Positions 20,235 through 31,150 of a stretch of DNA of 64,000 bases are shown here, piece after piece. A program made the translations under genes and the position numbers. Source of the stretch: Neoarius graeffei (taxonomy: Eukaryota > Chordata > Actinopteri > Siluriformes > Ariidae); contig NC_083586.1 of assembly GCF_027579695.1 (NCBI RefSeq), forward strand, positions 2,904,501-2,968,500, read 5' to 3'. Below the pieces are notes generated by a model. The model did no database searches and was not told the DNA's origin. It was given only the letters and a program-made list of their open reading frames with translations. Position 1 is the stretch's first letter, and every line of letters starts with the position of its first letter.

Positions 20235-23200
20235 GTGACGGGGCCTACCCTCTCTCCTGAACTCCCTGGCCAAGGAGTCTACATTCCGGTCTCCATCTCC
20301 TGGGGTGAGTCCGTCCACTCTTGTCAGGCCTTGTTAGACTCCAGGGCGGCTGGAAACTTTATGGATGTTCACTTTGCCCAAAGTATCAATGTTCCGACTG
20401 CACCTCTTGAAGTCCCACTGTCTGTGTCTGCCCTGGATGGCCAAGCCTTAGGTGATGGAAGAGTCACCCAAGTAACTTCTCCAGTCTTCCTCCAGTCTCA
20501 AGGTCACAAGGAAGAAATATCCCTGCACCTGATTCCTTCACCTGAGTTCACAGTTATTCTAGGTCTTCCTTGGCTTACCCGCCACAACCCTCGTATAGAC
20601 TGGGTCACTAGCTAGGTTGTGGAGTGGGGTTCCACTTGCTATGCCTCTTGTCTGCTCTCTAGCTCTCCTGTGTCTCCTGCCGAGCCTCCTGATCTCACCG
20701 AGTTATCTCAAGTTCCCACAGAGTACTGGGATCTCAAGGAAGTTTTCAGTAAGAGCAGGGCCGCCGTTCTCCCTCCGCACCATGCCTATGACTGTGCCAT
20801 CGACTTGCTCCCTGGGACTACCCCTCCTCATGGCAGACTGTTTTCCTTCTGTCAGCCAGAACTCAAGGCCATGGAGGAGTACATCAAGGAAGCCTTGGCC
20901 TCTGGGTTCATTCGACCCTCCACCTCACCCACTGGTGCCGGCTTCTTCTTTGTCGGCAAGAAGGATGGGGGGCTCCAGCCATGTATTGATTACAGGGGTC
21001 TGAACAAGATCACTGTATGCAACCGCTATCCCCTTCTGCTGATGTCTACAGCATTCGATCTGCTCCAAGGCGCCACTGTCTTCACCAAATTGGACTTACG
21101 GAACGCATACCACCTCATCCGTATCTGACAGGGAGACGAGTGGAAGACTGCCTTTAACACCCCGTCTGGGCACTACGAGTACCAGGTGATGCCCTTTGGA
21201 CTCACCAACGCACCAGCTGTTTTTCAGGCCCTAATCAACGATGTCTTGAGGGACATGATTAACCTGTACGTTTTTGTCTACCTCGACGACATCCTAATCT
21301 TTTCCAAGACCATGCAGGAGCACCGCCACCATGTCCACCAGGTTCTCCAGAGGCTGCTACAGAACAATCTGTTCGCTAAGGCCCAGAAATGCGAATTTCA
21401 TGTTCCCGAGATCTCCTTTCTGGGTTTTATTGTATGGACAGGCCAACTCCAGATGGATCTAGCCAAGACCCTGGCCGTCCGGGACTGGCCCACCCCCAAG
21501 TCCGTCAAAGAGGTTCAGCGGTTCTTAGGATTTGCTAACTTCTACCGCAAGTTCATCAGGAACTTTAGTTCTGTAGCAGCGCCCATATCAGACCTCACCA
21601 AAGGGACAGGTGGATCATATGTCTGGTCTCCTCAGGCGGAAAAGGCGTTCAAAGACCTCAAGCACCGCTTCTGCACGGCACCCATTCTGGTCCTCCCGGA
21701 CCCTTCGCAACCCTTCGTCGTCGAGGTGGAAGCCTCGGACAGCGGTGTCGGCGCAGTCCTCTCTCAACGCTTGGAAGGAAGGTTGCACCCTGCGCATACT
21801 TCTCCCACCACCTGAGTTCTGCAGAGTATGACGTGGGGGATCGAGAACTGCTAGCAGTTAAACTGGCCCTTGAGGAGTGGAGGCACTGGCTGGAGGGAGC
21901 GCAACATCCATTTTTGGTCTGGACGGACCACAAGAACCTGGAGTACCTCCAGTAGGCAAAGAGACTCAATCCACAACAAGCTAGGTGGGCCTTATTTTTC
22001 AGTCGGTTCGACTTTACCCTATCATACCATCCTGGCTCCAAAAATACCAAACCTGACGCGCTTTCCAGGCTGTTCACTCCCACCAACAGAGAGAGCAAAG
22101 TTGGGCCTATTATCCCAGTGTCCCGGATTGTGGCCCCTGACTGCTGGGGTATTGAGGAGGCCATCCGACGAGCCCAACGCCAGGACCCCAGTCCTGGGAG
22201 GGGCCACCGGGCCTCTTGTATGTCCCACATCAAGCCCAGGCCAAGGTTCTCCAGTGGGGTCACTCGTCCCCTCTCACCATCCACCCGGGAGCTCGAAGGA
22301 CCCTGGACTTTTTGAGAAGACGCTTCTGGTGGCCTAGCATGGAGAAGGAAGTGAGGTCATTCGTCCTTTCCTGCGAAGTGTGCACCAGAAGCAAGAACCC
22401 ACATCAGCATCCCCAGGGTCTCCTGCATCCTCTGACCATTCCCCGGCGTCCCTGGTCCCATGTGGCAGTCGACTTCATCATGGGTCTCCCTGAGTCACAA
22501 GGTAACATTGTCATTTTGTCTCATAGTTGACAGATTCTCCAAAAGCCTGCCGCTTTTTACCACTGTGCAAGCTCCCTTCTGCTCTTGAAACAGCTAAACT
22601 GTTGTTTAATCACGTCTTCCAAGTCGTTGGTCTCCCACAGGATATCGTCTCTGACCGGGGGCCCCAGTTCTCCTCCCGAGTGTGGCACGGGTTTTGCAAG
22701 GTCATCAGAGCCAGTGCCAGCCTCTCCTCTGGTTTCCACCCACAGTCCAATGGCCAGACGGAGAGGCTCAACCAGGACCTGGAAACCACCCTGCAAGGCC
22801 TGGCTATGGATAACCCGACATTGTGGAGCACCTGGCTGCCATGGGCAGAGTACGCCCACAACACCCTGCACCCTGCACCAAGCTGTTGCCATTCCAGTGC
22901 CAATTCGGGTTCCAGCCACCTCTGTTCCCGGACCAGGAGGAGGACGCTGGGGTGCCCTCGGTCAACCAATATGTGAGACAGTGTCGCAAGACCTGGAGCA
23001 AGGTCAGGAAGACCCTCATCCAGACCTCCAGAACCAACCAGACTCAGGCCAACCGCCATAGAAGACCTGCCCACGCTTTCCTCCCTGGGCAGCGGGTTTG
23101 GCTGTCCACCAAGGACCCTCCGCTGCGGGTGGAGAACCACAAGCTTGCTCCTCGCTACATTGGCCCCTTCAAGGTGGTGCGCAGGGTGAACCCTGTCGCC

Positions 23201-23521
23201 TACCGGCTCCAGTTGCCCCGGACTCTGAGGATCAACCCCACATTCCATGTTTCCCTGTTGTGGCCCGTACTGACGTCCACGTATGCCCCTGCCCCTAGGA
23301 ATCCCCCACCCCCCCGCATCTTCCAGGGTCAGACTGTGTTCACCGTGCATCGCCTGCTTGACTCCCGCCGGGTCCGCGGCGGGCTTCAATATCTGGTAGA
23401 TTGGGAGGGCTATGGCCCTGAGGAACGCTGTTGGGTCCCTGCCCGGGACATTTTAGATAAAGGACTGTGCCGGGACTTCCATTCGGCCCATCCGGATCGC
23501 CCTGGGAACGTCAGGAGACGC
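20235..23521 (+). pseudogene. Gypsy pol: protease, RT, RNase H, integrase, chromodomain
   Basis: Protease active site near 20338 reads DSRAAGNF where DSGA is expected. RT has a [12 protein letters not shown] motif A and an intact catalytic YLDDIL near 21280. RNase H follows (about 21700-22060). Integrase has an HHCC-type zinc region near 22260-22400, the core DRGPQFSS near 22655, and a C-terminal LPRTLRINPTFHVSLL segment. It ends in a chromodomain (YLVDWEGYGPEERCW near 23390). Disruptions seen: TAG 20613-20615, TGA 21126-21128, a frameshift near 21790, TAG 21953-21955, and frameshifts near 22515 and 22875. Confidence 0.88.
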
Positions 23522-23525
23522 TCCT

Positions 23526-23541
23526 GGGGGGGGGGGGGGGG
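23526..23541 (+). other. Polypurine tract of the gypsy element
   Basis: A 16-G run ending 3 bp before the 3' LTR; the likely primer site for plus-strand DNA synthesis. Confidence 0.7.
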
Positions 23542-23544
23542 TCC

Positions 23545-24110
23545 TGTTAGGACTGGGACTGTTTTGGCCTCTAGAGGCCGCTGTTATGTTTATCTTGTCA
23601 TGTTTGTTTTGGCCTCTAGAGGCCGCCACTGTGTTTTGTGTTTGTCTTGATTGCTTGTTTCCTGCCCCGCCCTGTTCCTTTATTAGTTTGTGTATAAATA
23701 CCCCTCTGTTTGTTCCCTAGTCACGGAGTCTTTATGCTATGTTGCCTAGTGCTAGTTTCTTCTGTCCCACATATCTTGCCTGTGCCCTTGTGTTTTTGAT
23801 GTTTTTGCTTTCTTTGGACTTTGTATTTTTGATCTTCTGAGCGTTTGGATTTTTGCCTTTTCTTTTCTTATCTTTGGCTTTTTGTTTTGACTTCGAACTT
23901 TTGGATTTTTTATTTTTCTCGTACATCTGAGCTTTTGGATTTTCTTTTTGTTTTTTCCAACGGATTGTATATAGTGTAAATAAACTGTTTTTTGATACTC
24001 TACCTACGCCTCATGCCTCTGCACTTGAGTCATCCCCCTGGTGGCCTAGTGTGGGTTTGCTGGATTATCACACCAGCAACCTGGGTTTGTATCCCAGTAA
24101 AACCCTAACA
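23545..24110 (+). repeat. Gypsy 3' LTR with tRNA-like 3' end
   Basis: 566 bp, near-identical to the 5' LTR. Near its end, gctgg/ccagc (24059-24077) can form a 5-bp stem with a 9-nt loop. ctggg-tttgtat-cccag (24081-24097) forms a perfect T-arm-like 5-bp stem and 7-nt loop, and tggcctagtg upstream fits an A box. Confidence 0.85.
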
Positions 24111-24156
24111 GAGCTAGTGCGCAGCTGTCAGCAGAAAGCTCCTGAGCGAAGCTCCA

Positions 24157-25770
24157 AGGCTCAGCATAAATGAGTACACCCCCTTTGAAAAGTAACATTT
24201 TAAGCAATATCTTAATGAACACAAACAATTTACAAAATGTTGAAAAGACAAAGTTTAATATAACATCTGTTTAACTTATAACAGGAAAAAGTAAGGTTAA
24301 TAATATAACTTAGATTACACATTTTTCAGTTTTACTCAAATTAGAGTGGTGCAAAAATGAGTACACCCCACAACAAAAACTACTACATCTAGTACTTTGT
24401 ATGGCCTCCGTGATTTTTAATGACAGCACCAAGTCTTCTAGGCATGGAATGAACAAGTTGGCGACATTTTGCAACATCAATCTTCCATTCTTCAACAATG
24501 ACCTCTTTTAGTGACTGGATGCTTGATGGAGAGTAATGCTCAACTTGTCTCTTCAGAATTCCCCATAGGTGTTCGATTGGGTTCAGATCAGGAGACATAC
24601 TTGGCCACTGAATCACTTTCACACTGTTCTTCTTCAGAAATCCAACAGTGGCCTTAGATGTGTGTTTAGTCATGTTGGAAAAGTGCATGACAACCAAGGC
24701 CATGGAGTGATGGTAGCATCTTCTCTTTCAGTATAGAGCAATACATCTATGAATTCATGATGCCATCAATGAAATGCAGCTCCCCGACACCAGCAGCACT
24801 CATGCAGCCCCACATAAGGACACTGCCACCACCATGTTTCACTGTAGCTACCAGGCATTTTTCTTTGTATTCCTCACCTTTGCGACGCCATACAGTTTTG
24901 AAGCCATCAGTTCCAAAAACTTTTATCTTGTTCTCATCACTCCAGAGTATAGAGTCCCAGTAGTCTTCATCATTGTCATCATGGGCCCTGGCAAACTCTA
25001 GCCGGGCTTTTTTGTGCCTGGACTTTAGGAGAGGCTTCTTTCGTGGACGGCATCCATGCATGCCATTCCTCTGCAGTGTACGCCGTATTGTGTTACTGGA
25101 AATAGTCACCCCAGTTTGGCTTTCTACTTCTTTAGATAACTGCAGTGAACTTGCATACCGATTTTCTTCAACGCTTCTCATCAGAAGATGCTCCTGTCGA
25201 GGTGCTCACGTCCATGGATGACCTGGATGTCTCTGTGAGATGGTTGCAGTTCCATCTTTCTTAAATTTTTGTACCACTTCTTCTACAGTATTCTGACTGA
25301 TAAGTAAAGCTTTGCTGATCTTCTTGTAGCCATCACCTTTGTGGTGTAAAGAAATTATTTTCTTTGGGGAATCCTGAAGAGACAAGTTGAGCATCACTCT
25401 CCATCCAGCATCCAGTCACTAAAAGAGGTCATTGTTGAAGAATGGAAAAAGATTGATGTTGCAAAATATCGCCAACTTGTTCATTCCATGCCTAGAAGAC
25501 TTGGTGCTGTCATTAAAAATCATGGAGACCATACAAAGTACTAGATATAGTAGTTTTTGTTGTGGGGTGTACTCATTTTTGCCCCCAGCCTAATTTGAGT
25601 AAAACTGAAAAAAAAAGTGTAATCTAAGTTATATTATTAACCTTACTTTCACGTTATAAGTTAAACAGATGTTATATAAAACTTTGTCTCATCAACATTT
25701 TGGAAATTGGTTGTGTTCACTGAGATATTGTTACTTTTAAAGGGGGTGTACTCATTTACGCTGAGCACTG
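24157..25770 (-). mobile_element. Tc1-type transposon (family A/B, copy A) with long inverted repeats
   Basis: The right end is acgctgagcactg followed by TA. The left end (ctcagcataaatgagtac) has lost its outermost bases. About 390 bp at each end are inverted copies of each other and include the 3' coding end of the transposase, present forward at 25385-25545 and reversed at 24390-24550. It is inserted in the BEL/Pao gag relic, which resumes right after 25772. Confidence 0.85.
24389..25397 (-). pseudogene. Tc1-type transposase, decayed (copy A)
   Basis: Helix-turn-helix N-terminus 25397-25206 ([20 protein letters not shown]), middle with the first catalytic Asp (LWSDENKIKVFG) in 25181-24747, and C-terminus 24703-24389 with the [11 protein letters not shown] glutamate. 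The second-aspartate block is garbled (HFSNMTKHTS for the HDNDPKHTS type). Frameshifts separate the parts. Confidence 0.85.
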
Positions 25771-26577
25771 TATATAGTGGCAAGGGATCTTTTACAGGAA
25801 CGCTTTGGGAATCCATAGAAAATTGCAACTGCCTATATGGAAAGAGCTCTGGTATGGCAAACAATAAAATCTGAGGATGTTAAATCACTTCAAGCCTACT
25901 CCTTATTCTTGCATGGTTGCTGTAATGTAATGGAGGAACTGCCATATGTGCAAGAGCAGGACATGCCAGTGAATATGAGGACCATCATCTCAAAGTTACC
26001 TTTTAAGATGAGGGAGCAATGGAGGACTAAAGCACATGAAATAATGGAAACAACTAACCATAGAGCTCATTTCAGTGGTCTGGTTACATTCATTGAACGA
26101 CGAATCAAAATTCTCTCCGATCCTTTGTTTGGTGACATACAGGATCCATCATTTGGTGCCATAGGGGAAAAGAATCCCAACAAGTTTAAATTGCAGCCCA
26201 GGGATAGAATAAAAGGAAATATTGTCACCACAACAGTAACATCTATGGATTTGTCTGAGGGAGTTCTTGAACCAACTTCAGATTTAGAGACATCTAAAGG
26301 AGTTGAATGTCTTTTTTGTGCTTGTGGTCACACTTTGGATGAGTGTAAGAAGTTTCAGAGAAAGGGGCACAAGGAAAAGATAATCTTCCTGAAGGAAATG
26401 GGAGTTTGCTTTGCATGTTTACGTTCTGGGCTTATGAGTCATAATTGCCAGCAGTGCTTGATGTCTAAAGCATGCAGTCAAACTCATCCTACTGTGCTTC
26501 ATATTAAGGGGCATCTTGCAACACTGAAACAAAATTGTCTTGTTTATCCATCATTCAATGCAGGCACAATCTTTTAC

Positions 26578-26649
26578 AGGTTCCACCAACATTTGAACTC
26601 AGATGCCTGGATTCACCATCCAGAGTGCTAACCATGACACCATGGAGCC
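26578..26649 (-). pseudogene. tRNA-Gln-like pseudogene 1
   Basis: 72 nt. The reverse complement begins GGCTCCATGGTGTCATGG, has GTTAGCACTCTGGA and ends GTTGGTGGAACCT, close to eukaryotic tRNA-Gln throughout. The anticodon loop reads TGGTGAA, so base 33 is G rather than U and the formal anticodon is GTG. That makes it a decayed gene or SINE head, not a functional tRNA-His. Confidence 0.8.
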
Positions 26650-26905
26650 AAATCATTCAGCACTTGTGCTTTTCGGAAGATCAATACAGACACATAGTGG
26701 CCAATACTATTGAAGCTGCGATGATATTTCAATAAAGCCCAGATTCAAAATTGCAGAACTGGCCCATACCCATCTTGAAAAGAAGTTGTTTCATGGTGAC
26801 GGACACAAAGGGTTTGGGACATAAAAGCTGGCTTGACCAAAAGGAGCCTTCTATTGAGACAGACTGTGCATGTTAGTTTGGAAGCTGCAAATGAAGGATT
26901 CACAT

Positions 26906-26968
26906 GTTCCACTGAGATTTGAACTCAGATCACTGGATTCAGAGTGCTAACCATTACACCATGGAACC
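26906..26968 (-). pseudogene. tRNA-Gln-like pseudogene 2 with anticodon-arm deletion
   Basis: The reverse complement runs GGTTCCATGGTGTAATGG to CTCAGTGGAAC. The A-box and B-box regions match tRNA-Gln very well, but about 7 nt of the anticodon arm are deleted (CACTCTGAATCCAG). Confidence 0.8.
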
Positions 26969-26994
26969 AAAGTCAAACAGTGTGATTGTTTTCT

Positions 26995-27369
26995 CATCTC
27001 ATCTCATTATCTCTAGCCGCTTTATCCTTCTACAGGGTCGCAGGCAAGCTGGAGCCTATCCCAGCTGACTACGGGCGAAAGGCGGGGTACACCCTGGACA
27101 AGTCGCCAGGTCATCACAGGGCTGACACATAGACACAGACAACCATTCACACTCACATTCACACCTACGGTCAATTTAGAGTCACCAGTTAACCTAACCT
27201 GCATGTCTTTGGACTATGGGGGAAATCGGAGCACCCAGAGGAAACCCACGCGGACACGGGGAGAACATGCAAACTCCACACAGAAAGGCCCTCGCCAGCC
27301 CCAGGGCTTGAACCCAGGACCTTCTTGCTGTGAGGCGACAGCGCTAACCACTACACCACCATGCCGCCC
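26995..27369 (-). mobile_element. tRNA-headed SINE, full length
   Basis: The minus strand begins GGCGGCATGGTGGTGTAGTG with an A box (tagtggttagc) and a B box (gggttcaagccc), followed by a body cctttctgtgtggagtttgc. The tail reads ggataaagcggctagagata and then short ATGAG repeats. It is the same family as 37004-37380. Confidence 0.9.
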
Positions 27370-27404
27370 CATGAATGCTAGATGAGTGGAAAATATCAAT
27401 GGAC

Positions 27405-27607
27405 AAAAAGTGTTTGTCCATCAAGTGGGCAGTCCTCACTCTCCGGTACTACCTGCTCGGACACCCGTTCACCCTCTGTTCTGACCAGTGGGACCACCGC
27501 GCGGATCACTCTGGGTATCACCCTTCAGCACTTTAAATTCAATTTGGCCTACTGACCGGGGGCTACATATGGTGGTGGCAGATTACCTCTCCTGCCAGGT
27601 AATGCCA
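27405..27607 (+). pseudogene. Ty3/gypsy RNase H fragment
   Basis: A short frame with IKWAVLTLRYYLLGHPFTLC, the gypsy RNase H core, then after deletions a HMVVADYLSCQ stretch like the ADALSR/ADYLSR end of RNase H. It is a different lineage from the element at 18671-24110. Confidence 0.65.
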
Positions 27608-27950
27608 GGAAAATGACAAAAGGGAGGTCATCAAGATTGATGTCCATTGACCTTCTCAGGGCTCCAAACCGGGCTTTTAGCCTACAAACGCACATTCTAT
27701 TACCATCCGTGCATGGCCCAAAGACAGTCCGAAGTACTACTCTTGGGCAGTGCTCCCCCCATTGGCGTATTCTTTGATCAGATATGGGAGCAGTAGATAT
27801 GCGGGGTCGCCCAGTAGGTAAATTGGTATGGCCTCTTCTTCATCAATAATTTGCCTGGGACAGGGTGGAATATTTCCATTTTTCAGGTATCTGTTTAGAT
27901 TAGAATTTGCAAACATATGAGCATCATGGATGCTCCCCAGCCATTTATTT

Positions 27951-30900
27951 TAACATGATGGTGGCGCTGGTAATGGTGACAGGCAGCAGCAGCAGTGTGT
28001 GAGCGTTGTGAGCATATGAATGTCAGTGCGTGTTTTTTAAGCTCTAACCTCCTTGTTTTTTGTCTTTATCGTCATTACTAACAAGTTCAGACTATCGTTA
28101 CTATTTACTGCAACAATTACAATGACTTACCGCGGTATGTTGGGCCTTCTATTTCTCATCACTTTCTTCTGTCACCTACTGAGTGGATTATGTGACCACC
28201 GAGGGCCTCTCCAATACGGCTGCGATTTCCTGCTGCTTCTACAGGACAACAACGCTGGCAGTGTGGATCCCTCATCCACCTTCCCTGTGGAGATCATCCA
28301 TCCAGTATACATCAGCAGTAACCATGGCTGGGGTCCCAGGCCATTGAGGAAGAGGGGGAGATGGGGTAGTGTGCGCCAGAGACTGAAGAGGCAAGGCCAC
28401 CGCCGGATTCCTCTGCCCACTGTCATCTTAGCCAACGTCCAGTCACTTCGCAACAAGATTGACGAGCCCCAGGCAAACGTCAAGTTTTCACCTGAGTATA
28501 AGAATGCTTGTCTCCTTGCCTTGACAGAGATATGGCTCAAAGATCATGACCCCCAGTCCGATTTGGGGATCGACAGCTTTGGGGAGCCTGTTCGCTTGGA
28601 CAGAGATCCCTCGGTGACAGGTAAATCACTGGGGGGAGGCTTATGTCTCTGTGTTAATAAGAACTGGTGCAGCATGGTGATAATCAGAGAGTCACTATGT
28701 ACCCCCGACATTGAACTGTTGTCTGTGTCCCTTCATCCATTTTATTTACCAAGGGAATTTCCACAGTTATTTGTAACACTTGTCTACATTCACCTGAAAG
28801 CTAATGCCGAGTTAGCAACCCAGGTTATAGTCAAGGTGCTGCAGTGGCTACAAGGGATTTCCCTGGATGTGCCGGTCCTTGTCATGGGTGATTTTAACCA
28901 TTGTAAACCAGGGAAGTCCCTGTGTAATTTTTACCAGTATGTGACTTGTCCGACTCGCCATGGGAAATGTCTGGACCTCTGTTACGGTTCTGTGAAGGGT
29001 GGTTACAAGTCCTTGCGCAGAGCCCCACTTGGTTTGTCAGATCACAATGCCGTGTATTTACTTCCGTCCTATAAACCAGTCCTGAAGGAACACAGTGAAA
29101 CGTTTGGTTCCGGTTTGGTCAGAGGAATCAATGCAAAGTCTACAGGACTGCTACAGTTGTACAGACTGGGCCTTGTTTAAGGAGGTCTGTACTGATCTAG
29201 ATGATCTCACAGAGACTGTGTCAGCATATGCAATCTTCTGTGAGGACTTGGTTATTCCACTCAAACAGGTTTCTTTCTTTCCGAACAACAAACCATGGAT
29301 TTCAAAATCAGTTAAAAACTTAATAAATCAGCGTAACATTTGTTTTTATCAGGAGGACACTACTAAGTATAGAGAGCTACAAAAACAAGTTAAGAAAGAA
29401 CTTTAGCTTGCCAAGTGTAGCTATAAAGATAGCATGGAGAACCTGCTTTGTGCCAGTTGCTTCTGCCCTGCATGGGAAGGGGTGAAATCCATGATGGGTA
29501 TGAAAACCAAAAAATGTCCTATTTCCCATGGCAACATGTTTGACCATGAACTGAATGTTTTTTTATAACCGTTTTAATACTTTAACTTTGCAGTGGAACA
29601 ATCCCATTTTAAGGCTGTGAGAGCGGACCAAAATCCCATCCACATTGAGGAGGGTATGGTCCGGAGACTTTTCCAGGGTGTGAAGGAGAGGAAAAGTCCA
29701 GGCCCTGATGGTATCAATGGCCACTTACTCATGAATTGTGCAGATCAGTTGTCTGATATTTTTTGCTATATTTTTAGATGCTCCCTCCATCTCAATAAGG
29801 TCCCTTGCTCATGGAAAGATTCCATTATTGTCCCCATCCCTAAAAACAGAGCTCCAAAACAGCTGAATGACGACAGGCCCGTTGCCCTTACATCCCTTGT
29901 TATGAAGTCATTTGAGAAGATAGTTAAGAATGCACTATTATCCACTGTGAAAACCGGCTTGGACCCATTGCAATTCGCCTATAGGCCAGGTAGAGGGGTG
30001 GACGATGCCATATGCACTTTACTGAACTTGGTGCTCTCACACCTTGAGGCAGCTAACACCTTTGCATGTCTTGTTTTTATTGATTTTTCCTCTGCTTTTA
30101 ACTGTATCCAGCCACATATTTTAGCTAATAGGTTAAAGAACACACATAACATTGACCCTGGTCTTATTTCTTGGTTGATGGATTTTTAAACCGCCAGATC
30201 CCAACGTGTCAGGGTCAACGATGTTTTATCTGATGCTCTGCTCTCCTCCACTGGTTCACCACAGGGTTGTGTTCTCTCCCCCCTTTTATTTGTTTTATAC
30301 ACAAATTTGTGTCAAAGCCAGCACACAGGACGGCATATTTTAAAGTTTTCTGACAACTCTGTTATTGTGTCTCTTTTAAAGTCAGATGATCCTGATTATG
30401 GCTCAGTGGTGTCTGATTTTATTAACTGGTGTAAGTCATCCTTTTTAGACATAAACGTCAGCAAAACTAAAGAAATTATCATTGATTTTAGAAAAAACAA
30501 AGATGTCATCTCCCCTGTATATATTAGTGATCAGGTAGTTGAAGTTGTGGAGGAGTATAAATACTTGGGTACCATAATCGACTACAGATTTACTTTTGAC
30601 AAACATGTGGACACTGTATGCAAGAAAGCTCACCAAGGTATGCATTTTTATCATAAACTGAGGAATTTTAACATGGACGGCAGTTTTATGAGAATGTTTT
30701 ACAGTTGTTTTATTGAATCTGTTCTTACTTTTTATCTGCTGGTTTGGGTTGCTGACACAGAAAAACAAGAACCATATTTTTAACATTATCAGTCTCTGTA
30801 GCAAAATTGCCAATACTCCCCTGAACAATATCTCCACTCTCCATAAAATCAGGTCACTCGAAAAAGCACAGGCAATTTTAGCTGACCCCAGTCACCCCCT

Positions 30901-31150
30901 GTTCTCAGAGTTCTCCCTTTTACCTTCCAGACGCAGATTTGTTTTAAAAGGTTGTAGAACCAACAGATTCAAAAACTCATTTTACCTGCTGTAACCGTCC
31001 TTTTAAAACACTTCTTGATGAATGTTTTTATTGCTCTAATTATTTATGGTTGGTTTATGTCTCAATTGTGACTGTATTTATTGTTGGTGCGTGTTTTTTC
31101 TGCTGGCTGCAAAGTTAATTGCCCTCAGGGGACATTAAAAATACCTTGAA
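27951..31150 (+). mobile_element. Rex1/Babar LINE, near full length, inserted in the Harbinger transposase
   Basis: Begins near tttattttaacatgatggtgg, ends gacattaaaaataccttgaacc, and carries endonuclease and RT frames. The Harbinger coding sequence is broken exactly between the codons for VVVK and its following Trp. A short TTT(C) may be duplicated. Confidence 0.85.
28053..30994 (+). pseudogene. Rex1/Babar ORF: endonuclease + reverse transcriptase, frameshifted
   Basis: 28053-29180: N-terminal hydrophobic segment, then the endonuclease (ILANVQSLRNKID, LTEIWLKDHDP, LGGGLCLCVNKNW, VLVMGDFNHCKPG, LSDHNAVYLLPSYKP). 29095-29406: linker. 29593-30189: RT (SPGPDGINGHLLMNC, DDRPVALTSLVMKSFEKI, LVFIDFSSAFNCIQPH). 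30200-30783: QGCVLSPLLFV, then a motif C region reading FSDNSVIVS where FADD is expected, so the catalytic Asp pair is lost. 30713-30994: C-terminus with SLLPSRRRFVLKG. Several frameshifts. Confidence 0.85.

Larger units (their letters stand above)
18671..24110 (+). mobile_element. Ty3/gypsy chromovirus, full length, nested in BEL/Pao gag
   Basis: Two LTRs (18671-19234 and 23545-24110) differ at roughly 15 positions by eye, about 3%. They begin TGTTAGGACT and end CCCTAACA. The flanking 5 bp are gaact (18666-18670) and gagct (24111-24115), a target duplication with one change. Internal order is gag, protease, RT, RNase H, integrase, chromodomain, as in chromoviruses. A run of 16 Gs precedes the 3' LTR as the polypurine tract. 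No convincing primer-binding site was recognised after the 5' LTR. Confidence 0.92.
18217..26540 (+). pseudogene. BEL/Pao-type gag relic, split by a gypsy element and a Tc1 element
   Basis: Pieces: about 18217-18670, 24111-24156 and 25780-26540. The first piece carries the gag core start (IPIFERNPLQ, then FIKAFEQGMEQKAGKADCL and QFTRGRPQEL in shifting frames), as in the DUF1759 region of BEL/Pao gag. The second continues the same protein (ELVRSCQQKAPER). The third gives a long frame from 25837 (QAYSLFLHGCCNVMEELPYV, LPFKMREQWR, FIERRIKILSDPLFGDIQD) and ends in a Cys/His-rich zinc-finger region (CLFCACGHTLDECKKF, CFACLRSGLMSHNC). Several stops occur. No pol was found. Confidence 0.75.

Noticed and set aside
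26578..26649. Functional tRNA-His (formal anticodon GTG)
   Set aside because: The body is tRNA-Gln, base 33 is not U and the T-stem is mismatched, so it is a pseudogene.
27203..27399. Open frames across the SINEs (also at 36988-37170)
   Set aside because: Shadow frames in a non-coding Pol III-type element.
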